DNA of 64,000 nt from Aquarana catesbeiana (taxonomy: Eukaryota > Chordata > Amphibia > Anura > Ranidae). Each line of letters starts with the position of its first letter. The first letter of the stretch is position 1. The position numbers and the translations under genes were made by a program. The stretch covers positions 62,360,628 to 62,424,627 of the forward strand of contig NC_133333.1 of NCBI RefSeq assembly GCF_042186555.1. Reading direction: 5' to 3'. The notes under the pieces were generated by a model that searched no databases, was not told where the DNA came from, and saw only the letters and a program-made list of their open reading frames with translations. This document shows positions 1 to 11,642 of the stretch, piece after piece.

Positions 1-970
1 TCCTCTGCCATTCCTCCTTACAGATCCTCTCCAGTTCTGTCAGGTTGGATGGTAAACGTTGGTGGACAGCCATTTTTAGGTCTCTCCAGAGATGCTCAAT
101 AGGGTTTAAGTCAGGGCTCTGGCTGGGCCATTCAAGAACAGTCACGGAGTTGTTGTGAAGCCACTCCTTTGTTATTTTAGCTGTGTGCTTAGGGTCATTG
201 TCTTGTTGGAAGGTAAACCTTCGGCCCAGTCTGAGGTCCTGAACACTCTGGAGAAGGTTTACGTCCAGGATATCCCTGTACTTGGCCGCATTGATCTTTC
301 CCTCGATTGCAACCAGTCGTCCTGTCCCTGCAGCTGAAAAACACCCCCACAGCATGATGCTGCCACCACCATGCTTCACTGTTGGGACTGTATTGCACAG
401 GTGATGAGCAGTGCCTTATTTTCTCCACACATACCGCTTAGAATTAAGGCCAAAAAGTTCTTTCTTGGTCTCATCAAACCATCTTGGAGTCCTTCAGGTG
501 TTCTTTTTAGCAAACTCCATGCGGGCTTTCATGTGTCTTGCACTGAGGAGAGGCTTCTGTCAGGCCACTCTGCCATAAAGCCCCGACTGGTGGAGGGCTG
601 CAGTGATGGTTGACTTTCTACAACTTTCTCCCATCTCCCGACCGCACCTCTGGAGCTCAGCCACAGTGATCTTTGGGTTCTTCTTTACCTCTCTCACCAA
701 GCTCAGTTTGGCCGGATGGCCAGCTCTAGGAAGGGGTCTGGTCGTCCCAAACGCCTTCCATTTAAGGATTATGGAGGCCATTGTGCTCTTAGGAATCTTA
801 AGTGCAGCAGAAATTTTTTTGTAACCTTGGCCAGATCTTCCGGCAGTTCCTTTGACCTCATGATTCTCATTTGCTCTGAAATGCACTGTGAGCTGTAAGG
901 TCTTATATAGACAGGTGTGTGGCTTTCCTAAACAAAGTTTTTCTGTCAATATGGGGTGCTGTGTGTACAT
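1..970 (-). pseudogene. Tc1-type transposase, broken
   Basis: This is a DDE transposase gene of the Tc1 family, which cuts the element out of DNA and pastes it at TA dinucleotides. The N-terminal part is open at 560-970. It contains a helix-turn-helix stretch with KIPKSTMASIILKW, a PRAGHPAKLS linker and the LHQSGLYGRVA end of the DNA-binding domain. Further toward position 1 the similarity continues in other frames: the segment around 1-180 encodes the HLWRDLK-type region near the third catalytic residue. Several frame changes and stops separate these parts. The putative methionine at 970 lies in the 5' leader of the element; the true start is uncertain. Confidence 0.85.
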
Positions 971-1063
971 TAATGAGGAAAAAAAATGAACTTGATTTTA
1001 GCAAATGGCTGCAATATAACAAAGAGTGAAAAATTTAAGGGGGTCTGAATACTTTCTGTCTCC
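1..1063 (-). mobile_element. Tc1/mariner element, cut by the left window edge
   Basis: The right terminal inverted repeat is at about 1039-1063 and reads into the end as the reverse complement of the repeat starting at 36315, so both are copies of one Tc1 family. The body matches the transposase described in the next entry, read on the minus strand. The other end lies outside the window. The copy is clearly non-functional because the reading frame is broken. Confidence 0.88.
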
Positions 1064-1154
1064 ACTTTAGCACACATCTCACTGAGTGTTGTCTAGCATA
1101 AAACTTACGTTCCTCACACCATACAAAGTAAGCCTTCTAAGTGCAATGGTAGTA

Positions 1155-1645
1155 CTTCTGAGAGGTCTTGGGCTTCTTCAAGGTGGTGGACGTAAAGCTG
1201 GATGGCAGAGTGCCTATTGAGGCAGCAGGTTGAGTCAGCCAAGAGCTGCTCACAGAATGTTTCTCAGAAGTAAGAGAATTCTAAGTAACAAGTAATTTTG
1301 CGCCAACTGGCCCAGACTTGATGCCTCTACAAACTTGATGCCACCAAGATTACTGGGATGCCTTCCTCAATCTTGGGATGCAGCCAAAGAAGATTCCGTA
1401 GCAGACAGAAGATGTATATTCATAGGTTGGACTTGATGGTCTTTTTTTCAACCTCACCTACTATGTAACTATATCAGCTGGAGCTAAACCCACAGCATCA
1501 GCAAAGATCCCCGATTCTGTCCAGTTTCTCCCAACGGTGACAGATGTCCCAGAACATTTGAGGGTAAAGAGATCAGAGGTGCTGAAGACTAAGAAAGTCC
1601 ATCTGCCAATTGACTACCCTGAAGCTGGTCGGTCCACCACAGCAG
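1155..1645 (+). other. coding-like remnants of unknown origin
   Basis: Two short stretches look protein-like on the plus strand: about 1160-1235 (GFFKVVDVKLDGRVPIEAAG, then a stop) and about 1486-1640 (includes LPTVTDVPEHLRVKRSEVL). They are separated by stops and by a LINE tail. I do not recognise the protein. They may be remains of a processed pseudogene or chance open frames. Confidence 0.2.
1420..1482 (+). repeat. 3' tail of a CR1-like LINE
   Basis: A short copy of the same 3' end that closes the CR1-like LINE at about 11590-11642: a 'gttggacttgatgg' segment, a T-run with 'caacct', and a closing 'ctatgtaactat'. Only the extreme 3' end is present, as is usual for LINEs truncated during reverse transcription. 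Confidence 0.6.
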
Positions 1646-2980
1646 GGATAGGGTAATAACCCTTAGCGCAATAATATTTATGGACTCCCTTGACGATTGA
1701 CAATTTTCGTTCCATGGAGTCCTCCCAGCCCAACAAGCAAAAAAATTGCACTTTATGTAATGGCCATGCCAAAATCATTTGGCAGCAGCCCAGCGACATC
1801 AGCCTAGGGAACTCACACCTCCCACCCCTGTAAGGGATCCGGGGTCTAGCTACAACCTCCAGCAATAGCAGTTGGAAGGAAGTGGACTGGGTGATAAGGT
1901 AGTTTGGGGGTCCATACAGAGGAAAGCACTGACTCTTTCCTAGGGTAGAACCTAGCAGTTAAAGACTCCCCATTTCACCCGTTACAGGAGGGCATACCCC
2001 TCTCCACAGGAGTCTTCAGAGACTGGGTCACACTGATGCAGACTGCCACTGCTCTGGACATGTATGGCTCCCTGCAGCTAACTGCACCTCACTATACTAC
2101 TGTACCAAGGGTGTGTCACAAAGGAAGAGTCCAGTGCCAGAGGCAACATGACAGAATGGCCCTGCATCTTCGGTGTGGCAGGTTCTGGGCACAGTTTCCC
2201 CAAGTGCTGCTGAGGGGTTGCAGATTCAGAAGCTGTAAGGTTTAACTGCGGTAGCGGATGCAGGTAGGTAGTGAAAGGACTTCTCCGTGTTAATAGTAGA
2301 AATCAGGATTAAACACCAGAAACCTGCACTCCATAGAGAGAGGTCGTCCATCACCTGAGAACACTAGCAAAAACTGAGGATCACTTGGAGTGTGTGTGGG
2401 GGGGTTATATGGACTGCCCTAACGGCTTTGTTTGCCATTGTCCTCATTTGAAGATGGCAGCATATAATCCTTGATCTTGATTAATGGAAGCCTGTGACAT
2501 GCACAATACGATTAGAAAAAGAGAATTTATTTACTTGCAAAATCATTTTTTTCTAGTAAATAATTAGAAATACAGTCAGTCTGTACTGATGGGTATAGCT
2601 GCCAATTTAATGGCTATAACGTGGCATGTTCTGACAAGCGTAGGAGTAGCAGTGGTAGTAACAGAAGAAAAACTTCCTAATAAAACATTTTATTGGTGAC
2701 AGGTAAATATTATTGGTAACAGGTCATAAAAAACAATAACAAACATGGGAGGAAAGAACGTCCCTTAATAAAATAGTGGAGAAAAGGAAAGTACAAAGTC
2801 TTTTTTTTCTCCCAGCGGTCACTGGGTGACCCGATTAGTTACTCTTCTACTGATGGGGTGTCTTAAAACAGTCCCAGGGCTGTGTAAAAACCAGTGCCAA
2901 GGGGACCCCTCAAAGATCATGGACTTGCATCCAAAACTAGAATCTGAAGATCAAAAATCAAAGTCCAGGCAACTGCCTCA
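1646..2980. other. no gene recognised
   Basis: I see no credible gene or classified repeat here. The open frames are short and lack recognisable motifs. A T-rich to A-rich segment lies at about 2500-2800. Confidence 0.5.
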
Positions 2981-3139
2981 TATATACAGTGAGGGAAAAA
3001 AGTATTTGATCCCCTGCTGATTGTTTACATTTGCCCACTCACAAAGAAATAATCAGTCTATAATTTTAATGGTAGGTTTATTTTAACAGTGAGAGACAGA
3101 ACAAAAAAAATATCCAGTAAAACGCATTTCAAAAAAGTT

Positions 3140-3640
3140 CTAAATTGGTTTGCATTTTAATGAGTGAAATAAGTATTTGACCCCTTCGCAAAACATGTAC
3201 TTGGTGGCAAAACCCTTGTTGGCAATCACAGAGGTCAGACATTTCTTGTAGTTGGCCACCAGGTTTGCACACATCTCAGGAGGGATTTTGTCCCACTCAT
3301 GTTTGCAGATCCTCTCCAAGTCATTAAGGTTTCGAGGCTGACATTTTACAACCTGAACTTTCAGCTCCCTCCACATATTTTCTATGGTATTAAGGTCTGG
3401 AGACTATCTAGGCCACTCCATGACCTTAATGTGCTTCTTCTTGAGCCACTCCTCTGTTGCCTTGGCCATGTGTTTTGGGTCATTATGCTGGAATACCCAT
3501 CCACAACCCCTTTTCAATGTCCTGGCTGAGGGAAGGAGTTTCTGACCCAAGATTTGATGGTACATGGCCCTGTTCATTGTACCTTTGATGCAGTGAAGTT
3601 GTCCCCTTAGCAGAAAAACTTCAAATTCTGGATGGACCCC
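3140..3640 (-). pseudogene. Tc1-type transposase C-terminal fragment
   Basis: Minus-strand open segment 3140-3376 reads as the C-terminal end of a Tc1 transposase, with NLNDLERICKHEWDKIPPEMC followed by the usual closing NKGFATKY motif. Similarity continues upstream to about 3640 in shifted frames. The DNA-binding domain and the first catalytic residues are missing, lost by internal deletion or displaced by the insert at 3630-3998. Confidence 0.8.
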
Positions 3641-3998
3641 CTCTGCACACTGCTTTCACCCTTCCCAACAAACTATGCAATAAAAAACAGGGCTATTTAG
3701 TTCACATATATATTGCAATACATGTTTAAGCTGACCAAGTGCATCCCTCTTCCAGGCCAGTCCTACACTGCCTTGCCACTGCAAATGCTAAGGTGAACAC
3801 AATGCCAACATGGGGCATAAAGACCCAAGGTGGGGGAGAGCAACCAGGTTCAGATCTGGTCAGTGACCTGTTACAACAGACAAAAGATATACCTGTGCTC
3901 AAATCCCAATAGCTTGTACATGTAGTTGAACTAACAGGTGCTAAAGGGGTATGACCACATATTAAACAATACAAATTATGGATGGACCCTCTGCACAC
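3630..3998. repeat. ~340-bp insert flanked by imperfect ~29-bp direct repeats
   Basis: The segment at about 3631-3660 ('aaattctggatggaccccct' onward) recurs at about 3972-3998 with one substitution and a two-base difference. Between them lies sequence unrelated to Tc1. This could be an insertion with a long target duplication, or a local duplication. I do not recognise the inserted sequence. Confidence 0.5.
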
Positions 3999-4148
3999 TG
4001 GATATTTTTGTTGTTGTTCTGTCTCTTACTGTTAAAATAAACCTACCATTAAAATGATAGACTGATCATTTCTGTTAGTGGGCAAACATACAAAATCAGC
4101 AGGGGATCGAATACTTTTTTTCCTCACTATATCTGGGAAACAACTGCC

Positions 4149-4480
4149 AATGCTGAAAGACTAGGACGCTCTCACTGCCCTGGCAGAGTGGACAGCAACT
4201 AGGAATGGAGGTGCTTGTCCCTTAATGCCTACAAATTCAGACAAATATGTCCTCTGAAGTAAAGACATGGCTGTCAGATAAACTGTGATAGCCCTAACCA
4301 CATCTAGTGTTTGCAAAGCAATCTTGTTAGGATGCCTAGGTGAAGGACAAAAGGAAGCAAACACAATATCCCCAACTATTGTGAATGGCCATAGGGAGAA
4401 AAGATGACCTAGATCTCAAGACTACCATGTCCTTTAAAAGAATAAGAAAAGGTGACTTATAACACAAGGCTTTACGCCAA
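4149..4480 (-). pseudogene. DIRS tyrosine recombinase remnant
   Basis: Minus-strand translation at 4161-4364 contains LDVVRAITVYL followed by GIKGQAP, closely matching LDVVRAVKIFL and PKKGQAA of the DIRS recombinase gene at 53041-53448. Just upstream, about 4380-4450, another frame gives MVVLRSRSSFLP, matching the RVVL...FLPKV segment of the same domain. The frame shifts between these parts. The catalytic HxxR and tyrosine region is not visible. No DIRS ends were found around it, so this is an old fragment of a third copy type. Confidence 0.7.
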
Positions 4481-5830
4481 AGTGATAGCAAAAAGGAATG
4501 TCATGTTCTGGGACATGGAAGACATCACTGGTAAGTTTTACTACTTGCACCAACTGGTCCAATAAATTAAGCAGGTGCTAGGGAGATAAATCAAAAACAG
4601 TTCCTGATGCTGGATTCTAGCTTATGTGGCCACTGCCTGTGAAACCAGGGTACACAGGCAGACAAGCCAGAGAGAACTAGTGGCAGAAAAAAAAAATAGT
4701 TTAGAGAAGGAGTAAATCTTTTTGCCTGTAGAATTTGTAAAGGATGCAGACTCCAAAAACAAGAATCACTGCCAGCCTGTTATGGCAAGATACTGGCATG
4801 TCCACTATGTTCGAAACCATCCACTTCTTAGCTAATTCCCTGAGGAATGGATAAAGGGTGGAGGACTGCTTAAGGATGGAGAAAAAAAGCAAAAAACATT
4901 AGGCATTAGGTTAATTCCACTCTCTAGTAATAACATTTTCAAATTGTTGATTGGGGATGACCTTAATAGACGGTTTGAGTTTGAAACCTAGTATGTTTGA
5001 AAAGGTGCTGGAGGATCTCAATTACCACAATGGATTTAAATAGGCTCACTAACAGAATCGTGCATATCAGCTAATGCTAGTAAGGCAGTAAAACCATGTT
5101 CTGGAACTCTTAACCCGAGGAGCCAAGGTATGGTTTAACACCCTGGACATTTAAGTCAAAAAACCCTTCAGGACACTAACCAGATATGCTATAGCTGCAG
5201 CCACATCGGAGTGATACAAAAAGGATCAGAGGTGGGGGTAAAAATGGGAGGAGGACTTTCAAATGTCAAAAGTGACTTAGACTGACCATGATCAAACTTG
5301 GGGGTGCACACAGTGCAGGCAAAATGTAAAACAGGCTGTGGGAGGTCGGCTAACATCAGTATGGTGACTGGTCCTATTCCTGGTGTTACACATGTTGCCA
5401 TAATTAGGTAAGGCTGCATGTGGTTTCTCTTTAATGCTCAATTATCGGGCTGTCCAAATTCTCCCTGAGAATTAAAAAAGCAATGCAGTCCTGCAATCTG
5501 TTGTGTCCCCAGTGGCTAGGTAAAGCCATAGTAACAAAGCAGAAGAAAAACAAATCCTAGCTCAGTTAATCTCTTCATTAGTAAAGAAAAAAAAAATAGA
5601 AATGATCAAACTCACATTTAGTGACAACTGAGCAGTCTCGAGATGTAAAGCGTTCCCACACCTGTCAGTTTCTACTCTTTCACAGGGAAATGCAGAGTGC
5701 ACTGAGTGGCCTCAGCTGCAGCTAAGCAGAATTGCAGTGTGCTGAGCTGTGAGGGAGAACTAGCCGCACTCACAGCTATAGGAAGACACAAGCAGCTATC
5801 GGGGGAAGTCAGCTGCTGAACGTCGCACTC
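4481..5830. other. no gene recognised
   Basis: No convincing coding region, RNA gene or classified repeat was found. It may continue the decayed DIRS element, but I cannot align it by eye. Confidence 0.4.
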
Positions 5831-7787
5831 TTAAAAGTTTGATGATTTTTCATTTTTTATTACTAATAAAAAGAAAATAACTGTGCTAGGGTCTGCACCT
5901 CCCTTGTTTTTCTTCTCACAGTTTGTCTCTGACCCACAGACTATTGAAAACTGCAAAATGTGTGCATTATACTTTTCTTCCCACAAATAGAGCTTTCTTT
6001 TGATGGTATTTGATCTGCGATTTTTATTTTTTTGCAATATAAACGGAAAAAGACCAAAAAGTTTGAAAAAAAATATAGATTTTCTAATTTTTTTATAAGA
6101 AAAATCCAATAAACTCAATTTTAGTCATACATTTAGGCCAAAATGTATTCAGCCACGTCTATGGTAAAAAAAATGTCAATAAGCGTATATTTATTAGTTT
6201 GCGCAAAAGTTATAGCCTCTACAAACTAGGGTACATTTTCTGGAATTTATGCAGCTTTTAGTTTATGACTGCCTATCTCATTTCTCGAGGTGCTAAAATG
6301 GCAGGGCAGTACAAAACCCCCTCAAATGACCCTATTTTGGAAAGTAGACACCCTAAGGAAATTGCTAAGAGGCATGTTGAGCCCATTGAATAGTTTATTT
6401 TTTTGTCTCAAGTGACTGAACAATGACAAAAAAAAAAAAAATATTTACAAAAAGTTGTCACTAAATGATATATTGCTCACACATGCCATGGGCATATGTG
6501 GAATTACACCCCAAAATAAATTCTGCTGCTTCTCCTGAGTACGGGGATACCACATGTGTGGGATTTTTTGGGAGCCTAGCAGCGTACGGGGCCCCGAAAA
6601 CCAAGCACCGCCTTCAGGATTTCTAAGGGCATAAATTTTTGATTTCACTCCTCACTACCTATCACAGTTTTGAAGGCCATAAAATGCCAAGATGGCACAA
6701 ACCCCCCCCAAATGACCCCATTCTGGAACGTAGACACCCCAAGCTATTTGCTGAGAGGCATGCTGAGTCCATGGAATATTTTATATTTTGCCACAAGTTG
6801 CAGGAAAATGACAAACTTTTGTTTTTTTTGCACAAAGTTGTCAGTAAATGATGTATTGCTCAAACATGCCATGGACATATGTGGAATTACACCCCAAAAT
6901 ACATTCTGCTGCTTCTCCTGAGTACGGGGATACCACATGTGTGGGACTTTTTGGGAGCCTAGCCGTGTACAGGGCACCGAAAACCAAGCACCACCTTCAG
7001 GATTTCTAAGGGCATAAATTTTTGATTTCACTCCTCACTACCTATCACAATTTCGAAGGCCATAAAATGCCAAGATAGCACAAACCCCACCCCCCCACCC
7101 CCCCCAAATGACCCTATTTTGGAAAGTAGACATCCCAAGCTATTTGCTGAGAGGCATGGTAAGTATTTTGCAGCTTTCATTTGTTTTTAAGTTAAGAAAG
7201 AAAAGAAAAATGTATTTTTTTTTTTTCTTTTTCCAAATTTCAACTTTGTGACAAAAAGCGAAATCTGCAAAATACTCACCATAAATCTCAGCAAATAACT
7301 TGGGTGTCTATTTTCTAAAATGGGGTCATTGGGGGGGGGGGGGGGTTTGTGCCATCTGGGCATTCCATGGCCTCCGAAACTGATAGGCAGTGAGGAGTGA
7401 AATCAAAAATTTACATCCTTATAAAGCCTGAAGGCGGTGATTGGTTTTCGAGGTCCTGTACGCGGCTCCCAAAAAGTCTCACACATGTGGTATCTCCGTA
7501 CTCAGGAGAAGCAACAGAATGTATTTTGGGGTGTAATTTTACATATACCCATGGCATGTTTGAGCAATATATCATTCAGTGACAACTTTGTGCAAAAAAA
7601 AAAAATTGTCTTTTTTCCGCAACTTGTGTCAAAATATAAAATATTCCATGGACTCGACATGCCTCTCAGAAAATAGCTTGGGAATTCTACTTTCCTAAAT
7701 GGGGTCATTTGGGGGGGGGGGGGGTTAAACTGTCCTGGCATTTTATGCACAACATTTAGAAGCTTATGTCACACATCACCCATTCTT
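5831..7787. repeat. block of ~380-bp repeats with an inverted partner
   Basis: Tandem copies start near 6290, 6672 and 7052 (the last truncated at about 7180). Each carries the same landmarks: 'gaccc..attttggaa(a)gtagacacc', 'gaggcatg', a poly-A or poly-T stretch, 'ggaattacaccccaaaata' and 'gataccacatgtgtggga'. From about 7246 to 7750 the same unit occurs in reverse orientation. The block abuts a piggyBac-type terminus (CTAA then ccacttg) at 7788. A related segment appears at 33570-33650 inside a piggyBac-like MITE, so I infer the block belongs to piggyBac-derived elements. Confidence 0.75.
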
Positions 7788-8286
7788 CTAACCACTTGAA
7801 GACAAAGCCCTTTCTGACACTTTTTGTTTACATGAAAATTTTTTTTATTTTTTTTTGCAAGAAAATACTTTGAACCCCCAAACATTATATATTTTTTTAA
7901 AGCAAAGGACCTACAGATTAAAATGGTGGGTGTTTAATTTTTTTTTCACACAGTATTTGCGCAGCGATTTTTCAAATGCATTTTTTTGGAAAAAACACTT
8001 TTTTTAATTTTAATGCACTAAAACACACTATATTGCCCAAATGTTTGATGTAATAAAAAAAGATGATCTTAGGCCGAGTACATGGATACCAAAAACCAAA
8101 ATGCTTTAAAATTGTGCACAAACGTGCAGCGGCGACAAACTACATATATTTTTAAAAGCCTTTAAACGCCTTTACAGGTTACCACTTTACATTTACGGAG
8201 GAGGTCTACTGCTAAAATTACTGCCCTCGATCTGACCTTTGCAGTGATACCTCACATGCATGATGCAATTGCTGTTTACATATGAT

Positions 8287-11200
8287 ACTTTTCATTGAGG
8301 GTGCAACCTATATGCTAAAGACGGCACTTGAATGGAAGGGGGTCTGCTGAGCTGGGGGAGAGGTTTATGGGAAGGCTGGAGGAGTTTTTAAACTAGGATT
8401 GAGGGGGGAAGGTGAACTAGAATTGCATCAAGAAGACAGGTCAGCTAGGGGTCAGACATTAATGGAGGGTGGAATGGGGATAGATTGGGGGGGGGGGGTT
8501 ATGGCAGGTGACAAGAAATTTCCCATGTTGCAAACAGCCACTGGAAACTGTAGTGCCATTTGTACTACTAAAAATTATATGAAAAACACCAGAGCAAAAT
8601 GTAATAATGCATTAAAATGTTTGTTCGCCAACGCCAGAAGTCTGCCAAGCAAAATAGGTGAGTTGAGTTGGAAGCTCTGGCGCATGAGATGAACTATGAT
8701 GTAATCGGTATTGCTAAAACTTGGCTTCAATCCTCACATGACTGGGCTATTAATATTCCTGGCGATGCACTCTTTCAGAGAGACAGGGTAAAAAGGAAAG
8801 GTGGCGGGGTCTGTCTCTATGTGAGAAGTGATCTCAAAGCAAGTGTGAAAGAGGACCTGATTGATGGAGAGTGTGATGAGACTGAAGCATTATGGGTGGA
8901 ACTGCATCTAGATGTGCGTAGTTCAAAGTTAATCATTGGAGTTTGTTATAGACCACCCAACGTTAACGAGGAGGTGGAGACTCAGCTCCTTGCACATATG
9001 GAAAGGGCTGCAAGGGCTGGGATGGTGATAATAATGGGGGATTTTAACTACCCAGAAATTGACTGGAGTAATGGCAAGGCTGGGACAGTTAAAGGGCAAA
9101 AATTTATAAACCCAGTACAGGACAATTTTATGGTCCAGTTTATTGAGGCCCCAACTAGGAATGAAGCTCTGTTGGACCTGGTAATCTCAAACCATGCAGA
9201 GCTTATTACTAATGTTCAGATAAAGGAACACCTGGGTAGCAGTGATCATAACATGATTTCATTTGATGTTAGCTGTAAACAAGAGATACATACGGGAAAG
9301 ATAAAAACACTTAACTTCAAGAGAGCAAATTTTCCAAGGATGAGGGCTGCTCTTCAGGACTTAGACTGGGAGGGAATATTGGCATTGATAAACACAGAAC
9401 AGAAATGGGAATTCTTCAAAAAGACTGTTTAGGACCTTACTGAAAAGTATATTCCCATGGGCAATAAGTTTAAAAGGCTAAAAATAAAACCTATGTGGCT
9501 CACGGTCAAAGTTAGAAAAGCTATAAACAATAAGAAAAGAGTTTTTAAAAAATATAAAAATGAAGGAACACTAGTGTCATTTAAATGCTACAAAGAATTT
9601 AACAGAATATGTAAAAAGGAAATCAAGGATGCACAAATTCAAAATGAACGACAGATCGCAAAAAATAGTAGGACAAACCCAAAAAAAATATTCAAATATA
9701 TTAATAGTAAAAAGGTCAGGTCTGAGCATGTAGGCCCTTTACAAAATAATCTAGAGTGGGTGACTGGGGAGAAGGCTAATTTATTAAATACTTTCTTCAG
9801 CTCTGTGTATACAAAAGAGCATGGGGGAGCTCATGTCCATAATGGGGGTGGTATTGACACAGCCCCGAATGATCCACAATGGCTCAAAAGTGATATGGTC
9901 CAGAAATATTTAGACAGAATGAAGGTGGATAAAGCACCTGGACCTGATGGCATCCACCCACGGATACTAAAAGAATTGAGCTCTGTAATTTCAAAGCCAT
10001 TGTATCTAATTTTTAGGGACTCATTAATGACGGGAATAGTACCACTGGATTGACGCAGGGCGAACGTGGTGCCTATATTTAAAAAGGCATCAAAGTCTTT
10101 ACCAGGTAACTATAGACCTGTTAGTTTAACTTCTATAGTCGGGAAGATACTGGAGCATGTAATAAAAGACCACATAGACGAGTTCTTGCTGGAAAAAAAC
10201 ATTTTAAGCAACAGACAGCATGGATTCATGAAAGACAGAAGTTGTCAGACAAACCTGATTTCTTTTTATGAAGAGGTAAGTAAAACCTTGTACAGAGGGG
10301 TGGCTGTGGACGTGGTATACTTGGATTTTGCAAAAGCGTTCAATACAGTTCCGTACACACAGCTCATGTGTAAGTTAAAGTCTACAGGCTTGGAAATATC
10401 AGTTTGTAAATGGATAGAAAACTGGCTAAAAGACAGAATTCAGAGAGTAGTGGTTAATGATTCATACTCTGAATGGTCTAAGGTTATCAGTGGTATACCC
10501 CAAGGTTCAGTGCTGGGACCCTTACTCTTTAATATCTTTAGAAATGATATTGGGTCTGGGATCAAAAGTAACATTTCTGTCTTTGCAGATGACACCAAGC
10601 TATGCAGTGGAATAACGTCCTTATAGGATGTCTCCGATTTACAAGCTGACCTCAATGCACTGTCTGATTGGGCATCTATGTGGCAGATGAGGTTTAATGT
10701 TGAGACGTGCAAAGTTATGCACTTGGGGGCTAAGAATATGCATGCATCATACATACTAGGGGGAGTACAACTGGGGGAATTCGTAGTGGAGAAGGATCTG
10801 GGGGTTTTGGTAGATCATAAGCTCAATAATAGCATGCAATGCCAAGCTGCGGTTTCCAAAGTGAGCAAAGTCCTTTCTTGTATTAAAAGAGGTATGGACT
10901 CCAGAGAGAGAGATATCATTTTGCCCCTGTTCAAATCATTTGTAAGACCTCATCTGGAATATGCAGTTCAGTTTTGGGCACCAGTTCTCAAAAAGGATAT
11001 CGGGGAACTGGAAAAAGTGCAGAGAAGGGCAACCAAACTAATAAGAGGCATGGAGGAGCTCAGCTATGAGGAAATATTAGAGGAACTGAATTCATTCACT
11101 CTTGAGAAGAGGAGAATAAGGGGGGATATGATCAACATGTTCAAATATGTAAGGGGTCCATATAGTGAACTTGGTGTTGAGTTATTCACTTTACGGTCAA

Positions 11201-11642
11201 CACAGAGGACAAGGGGGCACTCTTTACGACTGGAGGAAAAGAGATTTCATCTCTAAATACGGAAAGGTTTCTTCACAGTAAGAGCTGTGAAAATGTGGAA
11301 TAGACTCCCGTCAGATGTGGTTCTGGCCAGCTCAGTAGATGGCTTTAAGAAAGGCCTGGATACTTTCCTAAATGTACATAATATAACTGGGTACTAGCAT
11401 TTATAGGTAAAGTTGATCCAGGGAAAATCCGATTGCCTCTTGGGGGATCAGGAAGGAATTTCTTCCCCTGCTGTAGAAAATTGGAGCATGCTCTGCTGGG
11501 GTTTTTTGCCTTCCTCTGGATCAACTGTGGATATAGAATTGGGTCTATTGGATTGTACGATATTTTTTTTGTTTTTTTTTGTTTTGTTTTTTATGGTTGA
11601 ACTGGATGTACTTGTGTCTTTTTTCAACCTGACTATGTAACT
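8287..11642 (+). mobile_element. CR1-like LINE inserted in the piggyBac element
   Basis: The insert carries an endonuclease and reverse transcriptase in one reading direction. It ends with a T-rich 3' tail and 'caacctgactatgtaact', a tail also found at 1420 and, inverted, at 37415. The host sequence appears to resume at about 11643. A 5-bp 'atgat' on both sides (8282-8286 and 11643-11647) may be the target duplication. It belongs to the CR1/L2 group of the Jockey superfamily by its protein motifs. Confidence 0.85.
8399..11398 (+). pseudogene. CR1-like LINE ORF2 (endonuclease-reverse transcriptase), nonsense-mutated
   Basis: This polyprotein would nick target DNA and copy the LINE RNA into it. 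The first part runs in another frame at 8399-8692 and includes KCLFANARSLPSKIGEL. A 5-bp tandem duplication near 8660-8675 shifts into the main frame starting about 8668. The endonuclease (about 8680-9280) has GDFNYPEIDW and a SSDHNMISF end motif. The reverse transcriptase has APGPDGIHPRIL (about 9940), PGNYRPVSLTSIVGKILE (about 10100), DFAKAFNTV, GIPQGSVLGPLLFNI and the catalytic FADDTKL (about 10585). The C-terminal segment to 11398 contains AVKMWNRLP. The long frame from 8668 to 11398 is interrupted only by in-frame stops at 9430 (TAG), 10051 (TGA), 10624 (TAG) and 11254 (TAA). The gene is dead but only mildly decayed. Confidence 0.88.

Larger units (their letters stand above)
2987..4129 (-). 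mobile_element. Tc1-like element with both terminal repeats
   Basis: The left end (cagtgagggaaaaaagtatt) sits next to TA at 2985-2986. The right end at about 4095-4129 is its inverted copy ('ggggatcgaatactttttttcctcact'). Inner portions of the repeats also match: 'aaacctaccattaaaat' near 4040 is the inverse of the segment near 3060-3080. The transposase gene between them is reduced to a fragment and another sequence is inserted, so the element is dead. It is a different Tc1 subfamily from the copies at 1 and 36315. Confidence 0.88.

Noticed and set aside
6445..7676. Repeated open frames of 67-97 codons with a shared protein sequence
   Set aside because: The similarity follows from the ~380-bp DNA repeat read in both orientations. 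There is no start context or codon conservation, so they are not genes.
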